In this document: in pieces, positions 60,615 through 64,000 of the stretch
How positions within the stretch are numbered: the first letter of the stretch is position 1
Layout of the letters: each line of letters opens with the position of its first letter
NCBI RefSeq assembly: GCF_031844705.1
Contig: NZ_CP134609.1
Coordinates: forward strand, 7,006,001-7,070,000
DNA from: Streptomyces sp. ITFR-16
GTDB taxonomy: Bacteria > Actinomycetota > Actinomycetes > Streptomycetales > Streptomycetaceae
Length of the DNA: 64,000 nucleotides
Direction: 5' to 3'
The notes under the pieces: model-generated
What the model saw: only the letters and a program-made list of their open reading frames with translations
What the model was told of the DNA's origin: nothing
Database searches by the model: none
Translations under genes and position numbers: made by a program

Positions 60615-61334
60615 ATGTTCCCGTCCTCCTGCGCCGCTCGCCGGATCAGTGCCACGGGTGCTCTCGCGCTGACAGTCCTGTTCGTCTCGGCGGCGCCCGC
60701 TCTCGCGCACGTGGAGGTCAAGTCCGAAACCCCGCAGGCGCTCGCCCAGAACGTGAGCCTCACCTTCGAGGCCGAGGCCGAGTCGGACAGCGCGGGCATC
60801 ACCGAGATGCGCGTCGTCCTTCCCGACGGCATCGATCCCGCCGGCGTCACCCTGCAAGGGCAGCCCAAGGGGTGGAAGCTGAAGGCCGGCTCCGACGACT
60901 TCACCGTCGGCGGACCGGCGGTCGCCGTCGGTACGAACGCTGTCTTCACCGTGAAGGTGCGCCAACTTCCCGACGCCGAAGAACTGGCCTTCAAGACGAT
61001 CGAGACGTACAGCGACGGCAAGATCTCCCGGTGGATCGAAATCCCCAAGGGAGACGACAGGCCGCAACAGCCCGCACCGATGCTGGAGTTGGAAGCGGCG
61101 GCCCCCGGAGCGAGCCCCCTCGCTCCCAGTCCGAGCGCCAGCGATACTCCCGCACCCGATCCGGCCACCACTTCCGAGTCACCGGCCGCTCCCGCGCCCG
61201 AGGCCGCCGACAAGGACGAAGAGAGCGGGGGGAGTACGGGGCTACTCATCGCCGGAATCGTCATCGCTCTGCTGGCAGCGGCAGGTGGCGTGAGGTGGGC
61301 GCTGAAGCGCCGGTCGGGGACCCCGCAGAGCTGA
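60615..61334 (+). CDS. YcnI/DUF1775-family copper-binding membrane protein
   Basis: This 239-residue exported protein has a signal peptide (ISATGALALTVLFVSAAPAL) with cleavage giving His as the first residue (HVEVKSET), the Cu-binding brace of YcnI. The DUF1775 domain follows (about 33-160), with MRVVLPDGIDPAGVTLQGQP and GWKLKAGSDDFTVGG. A Pro/Ala-rich linker and a C-terminal helix (LLIAGIVIALLAAAGGVRWA) anchor it. GAGGAG precedes ATG 60615. A 183-base gap separates it from DUF3093, so it may have its own promoter. Confidence 0.9.
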   Translation: MFPSSCAARRISATGALALTVLFVSAAPALAHVEVKSETPQALAQNVSLTFEAEAESDSAGITEMRVVLPDGIDPAGVTLQGQPKGWKLKAGSDDFTVGGPAVAVGTNAVFTVKVRQLPDAEELAFKTIETYSDGKISRWIEIPKGDDRPQQPAPMLELEAAAPGASPLAPSPSASDTPAPDPATTSESPAAPAPEAADKDEESGGSTGLLIAGIVIALLAAAGGVRWALKRRSGTPQS

Positions 61335-61381
61335 ATCCGGCTCCGGCCGGGGACCCGGACAGAGTGAACGGACAGCCCTGT

Positions 61382-61406
61382 GGGGGCGCTACCGAGGGCC
61401 GCCCCC
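61382..61406. terminator. Terminator hairpin downstream of ycnI
   Basis: A 7-bp stem GGGGGCG/CGCCCCC (61382-61388 with 61400-61406) lies 47 bases after the ycnI stop codon. It could also serve the minus-strand small ORF. Confidence 0.45.
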
Positions 61407-61433
61407 CCAGGGCCCTGTTCTACGTAGGCGAGC

Positions 61434-61628
61434 TCACGAAGCCGACGGAGGCCAGCTGCCCGACATCAGTGAGTTGCAGGGGTTGCACGGCTGGAGCAGC
61501 CCGCCGACCTCGACTCGGCCGACGGGCGGGCCCGACGCCATGGTGATGAGCGTCGCGGCGGCCACGGCGGCCAGCGGACCGGGCAGCAGCTGTGCTCGGG
61601 CCGGGAGACACTTCCACAGGGCCATCAC
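61434..61628 (-). CDS. Possible small secreted or membrane protein
   Basis: A 64-codon frame from GTG 61628 (or ATG 61625) begins MALWKCLPARAQLLPGPLAA, followed by the hydrophobic stretch VAAATLITMAS and ending with PCNPCNSL, SGSWPPSAS. G/C-rich third positions support coding, and the hydrophobic N-terminus suggests export. There is no clear ribosome site. Family unknown. Confidence 0.3.
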   Translation of the reverse strand: MMALWKCLPARAQLLPGPLAAVAAATLITMASGPPVGRVEVGGLLQPCNPCNSLMSGSWPPSAS

Positions 61629-61665
61629 GATGATCAGCGTCGGAATGCACTACGAAGGAGGCACT

Positions 61666-61706
61666 CCCCGCCCTGGTTCACTCGATCTGAGGAATGCAGG
61701 GCGGGG
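61666..61706. terminator. Hairpin with a 10-bp stem
   Basis: CCCCGCCCTG/CAGGGCGGGG (61666-61675 with 61697-61706) has a 21-nt loop. It lies between the putative small minus-strand gene and the next plus-strand gene. Confidence 0.4.
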
Positions 61707-61829
61707 GGATTTCACGCCACCCAGCGCCGCCCAGAGGGCCCTTGGGTGTGTCCGGTGGCTGGATCGGCAGGCGTGCAACCCGCCTCCATACGCACACTTT
61801 ATGTGCTTGGTCGACTACATTCTGTGCCT

Positions 61830-62267
61830 ATGAGGATGGGGGCTGGACGCCGCGCCGGCCGCCTGGGCATGTGGCCCGAGGCGGTCCTCGCTGTGCTGCT
61901 CGCCATCCTGGTCCACGTGCTGGCCTGCGCGCACGGTCCCGTTCTCACCGGCGGGGAGCGGGCCGACAGCATCGCCGCACTCTCCGTTCCTTCGTGTGAC
62001 GAGCCTCCGCCACCGCTGACGTATCCCGCCGGGCAGGTACCGCAGCCCGGTGAGGGCGAGGGCCGGGAGTGTGTGGGCGGGGACGAGCCGGGCGTGCAGG
62101 TGCAGCGCGCCGTGCAGCAGGCCGACGCGGCCGTGTGCGACGAGCTGCCCGGCGTGCCGTCGGGCAGCGGTGTCGACTGCGGGTGGCATCGGCCACCGCT
62201 ACCTACCTGTGCTGCGGATCTGCCCGCGCTGCAGAAGCGTGCCTGTCTGGGTGTATGGCGGATGTGA
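61830..62267 (+). CDS. Hypothetical exported protein next to the cysteine-synthase-like gene
   Basis: This 145-residue protein begins MRMGAGRRAGRL and has a hydrophobic segment (AVLAVLLAILVHVLACAHGP) that could be a membrane anchor or signal. The rest is Pro/Gly-rich with several Cys (VPSCDEPPPP, AADLPALQKRACLGVWRM). A Cys and His lie at the end of the hydrophobic segment. Similar short anchored proteins ending in LGVWR(M/I) occur beside this cysteine-synthase-like gene in Streptomyces. Function unknown. ATG 61836 is an alternative start. Confidence 0.55.
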   Translation: MRMGAGRRAGRLGMWPEAVLAVLLAILVHVLACAHGPVLTGGERADSIAALSVPSCDEPPPPLTYPAGQVPQPGEGEGRECVGGDEPGVQVQRAVQQADAAVCDELPGVPSGSGVDCGWHRPPLPTCAADLPALQKRACLGVWRM

Positions 62268-62385
62268 TCGGTCCGTGAGTCGTTGCAGCGAGGGCTGTTG
62301 CCTGCTGCGGCGCCACGGTAACCCGTTCCGCACACCTGCACAGCGGCCTGCCGCCAACCGGCGTCGGCCGCAGGAGAAGCACGCC

Positions 62386-63519
62386 ATGAACCAGAGCACC
62401 CGCACCTCACCTCCCGCACCGGCCGGGCTCCTCGCCGACACCAAACGCCCGACGCACACGCCGGCCGGACTGGTTGGCGACACCCCCGTCCTGTGGATCG
62501 GGGACCCCTTCACCGCGCCCGGCCGCGGCTTCTGGGCCAAACTGGAGGGCCACAACCCCGGTGGCATCAAGGACCGCACCGCCCTGCACATGGTGCTGGC
62601 CGCCCGGCAGCGCGGGCAGTTGCTGCCCGGAGCGAGGATCGTCGAGTCCACCTCCGGCACCCTCGGTCTGGGGCTGGCCCTCGCCGGAGTCGCGTACGGC
62701 CACCCGGTCACCGTCGTCACGGACCCCGGGATGGAGCCGTTCATGACGGGGATGCTCACCACCTTCGGCGCCGAAGTGGAGCTCGTCGAAACACCGCACC
62801 CGGTCGGCGGCTGGCAGGAGGCCCGCCGCCGACGCGTCGAAGAACTCCTCGCCGCGCAGCCCGACGCCTGGTGCCCCGACCAGTACAACAACCCCGACAA
62901 CGTCGCCGCCTACGCCCCCCTCGCCCACGAACTCGTCGCCCAGCTCGGCCGGATCGACACCCTGGTCGTCTCCGTCGGCACCGGTGGTCACTCCGCCGGA
63001 ATCGCCTCCGTGCTGCGCGGCTACTTCCCGCGGTTGCGGGTGGTGGGCGTGGATACCACCGGATCGACGATCTTCGGTCAGCCCGCGTCCACGCGGCTGA
63101 TGCGCGGTCTGGGCAGCAGCATCTACCCGCGCAACGTCGACTACGACTTGTTCGACGAGGTCCACTGGGTAGCCGCCCCCGAAGCGGTATGGGCGGCGCG
63201 GCGGCTGGCCCGCGACCATTACGCCACCGGCGGCTGGAGCGTCGGCGCCGTCGCTCTCGCCTCCCGCTGGCTGGCCCGGACCCTGCCGCCCGAGAACCGG
63301 ATCCTGACCGTGTTCCCCGACGGCCCGCAGCGCTACATCGACACCGTCTTCGACGACACCTACTGCCGCGAGCACGGCCTCCTGGATCACCTGCCCGCCG
63401 ATGCCCCCGACGAGATCGACCGGCCCGAGGACCGTGTCGTCTCGCGCTGGACCCGGTGCACCCACATCACCGACCCCCTCGCGCTTGACGCGCGGCTGCT
63501 CGCCGAGGCCGCCCGATGA
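62386..63519 (+). CDS. PLP-dependent cysteine synthase-family enzyme
   Basis: This 377-residue fold-type II PLP enzyme has the Lys in GHNPGGIKDRTAL, the Asn/Ser/Thr-rich cofactor loop STSGTLGLGLAL, YNNPDN and the phosphate-binding loop SVGTGGHSAGI. The family includes O-acetylserine sulfhydrylase and cystathionine beta-synthase-like proteins. The C-terminal 60 residues contain YCREHGLLDHLPADAPDEID and no CBS domain. AGGAG precedes ATG 62386. The MFS gene overlaps by four bases (ATGA), suggesting that the product, or a precursor, is exported. The substrate may be O-acetylserine, but that is inference. Confidence 0.9.
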   Translation: MNQSTRTSPPAPAGLLADTKRPTHTPAGLVGDTPVLWIGDPFTAPGRGFWAKLEGHNPGGIKDRTALHMVLAARQRGQLLPGARIVESTSGTLGLGLALAGVAYGHPVTVVTDPGMEPFMTGMLTTFGAEVELVETPHPVGGWQEARRRRVEELLAAQPDAWCPDQYNNPDNVAAYAPLAHELVAQLGRIDTLVVSVGTGGHSAGIASVLRGYFPRLRVVGVDTTGSTIFGQPASTRLMRGLGSSIYPRNVDYDLFDEVHWVAAPEAVWAARRLARDHYATGGWSVGAVALASRWLARTLPPENRILTVFPDGPQRYIDTVFDDTYCREHGLLDHLPADAPDEIDRPEDRVVSRWTRCTHITDPLALDARLLAEAAR

Positions 63520-64000
63520 AGGCCGTGTGGGAGCAGACCCGCTCCTTCTCCGCCCCCACCAGGCTGCTGATGGCCAACCAGTTCGCCATCAATCTCGCCT
63601 TCTACATGCTCATGCCCTACCTGGCCGCCCATCTCGCCGGGCCGCTCGGGCTGGCCGCCTGGGCCGTCGGACTGGTCCTGGGCGTGCGCAACTTCTCCCA
63701 GCAGGGCATGTTCCTCATCGGCGGGACCATCGCCGACCGGTTCGGCTACAAGGCGCCCATCATGGCCGGCTGCCTGCTGCGCACCGCCGGGTTCGGACTG
63801 CTCGGCTGGGTCGACAACCTGCCCGCACTGATCGCCGCATCCGCGGCCACCGGCTTCGCCGGCGCGCTGTTCAATCCGGCCGTACGCGCCTACCTGGCCG
63901 TCGAAGCAGGGGACCGCAGGGTCGACGCCTTCGCCACCTTCAACGTCTACTACCAGGCCGGCATGTTCCTGGGCCCTCTGGTGGGCCTTGCCCTGCTCGC
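63516..64000 (+). CDS. MFS transporter (3' truncated by the window end)
   Basis: The frame from ATG 63516 runs to the window end (about 161 residues). It contains the first helices (LLMANQFAINLAFYMLMPYL, LAAWAVGLVLGVRNFSQQ), and MFS motif A in GGTIADRFGYKAPIMAG. Later helices are visible (GLLGWVDNLPALIAASAATG). It overlaps the cysteine synthase stop and is therefore co-translated with it. It may export the enzyme's product or a metal-chelating amino acid. Confidence 0.85.
   Translation, partial: MKAVWEQTRSFSAPTRLLMANQFAINLAFYMLMPYLAAHLAGPLGLAAWAVGLVLGVRNFSQQGMFLIGGTIADRFGYKAPIMAGCLLRTAGFGLLGWVDNLPALIAASAATGFAGALFNPAVRAYLAVEAGDRRVDAFATFNVYYQAGMFLGPLVGLALL

Larger units (their letters stand above)
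61335..61829. other. Intergenic region with two hairpins downstream of ycnI
   Basis: These 495 bases hold two terminator-like hairpins (61382-61406 and 61666-61706) and a possible small minus-strand gene (61434-61628). The rest shows nothing clear. Confidence 0.45.

Noticed and set aside
1..64000. tRNA, rRNA or CRISPR array
   Set aside because: No regularly spaced repeats and no tRNA-like cloverleaf or rRNA sequence were recognised. A tRNAscan or CRISPR finder run would be decisive.

Overview
The window is chromosomal DNA of a Streptomyces or a close relative. It is very GC-rich, with strong G/C bias at third codon positions, GTG starts and ATGA/GTGA overlaps. Typical actinobacterial families are present: MurT/GatD, a DUF3516 helicase, DUF6011, DUF3093, DUF6461, and a short Cys-containing leader peptide ahead of sulfonate genes. 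I cannot name a species. No rRNA, tRNA or CRISPR array was seen.

Bases 1-9,100: a 5'-truncated secreted tripeptidyl-aminopeptidase-type hydrolase, a PlsC acyltransferase, then a plant-biomass locus on the minus strand. It encodes GH10 xylanase, GH48 cellulase and GH6 cellobiohydrolase, all secreted and all ending in the same kind of CBM3-like module. A perfect 14-base CebR-type operator lies in front of the GH10 gene.

Bases 9,600-44,200: ordinary core genome. It holds a CtaG-like protein, phosphofructokinase, the MurT/GatD pair that amidates lipid II, peptide deformylase, a TetR/acyl-CoA dehydrogenase pair with a palindromic operator, glutathione peroxidase, regulators, an antiporter, TesB, a DUF3516 helicase, an asymmetric ABC exporter pair, an L,D-transpeptidase lipoprotein, a large FAD/Fe-S oxidoreductase, a MarR/ABC pair with an operator, an MltG-like protein, and an ssuD-ssuA-ssuC-ssuB type sulfonate operon. 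That operon is preceded by a probably leaderless 27-codon Cys-rich leader peptide.

Bases 44,130-53,800: an accessory region. It begins where the last 15 codons of yjbQ change to atypical codon use, next to a large serine recombinase. This looks like an integration junction. The cargo includes a decayed ORF, an APH-type kinase coupled to a frameshifted regulator remnant, a 700-residue GHKL ATPase fused to a PD-(D/E)XK nuclease-like domain (the best candidate for an undescribed defence system), an IS5-type element with a coupled second ORF, a DUF6461 protein, and broken DUF3105 and DUF305 genes.

Bases 53,850-64,000: a copper/metal island. It contains a CDF exporter, a membrane protein, CopC, a CopD-CtaG fusion, a membrane-anchored DsbA-like protein, a beta-carbonic anhydrase with an altered active-site motif, a DUF3093 protein, YcnI, and then a cysteine-synthase-like enzyme coupled to an MFS transporter that runs off the window. 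Tight overlaps suggest that CopC to DUF3093 form one transcription unit for periplasmic copper handling, oxidase assembly and extracytoplasmic thiol chemistry.
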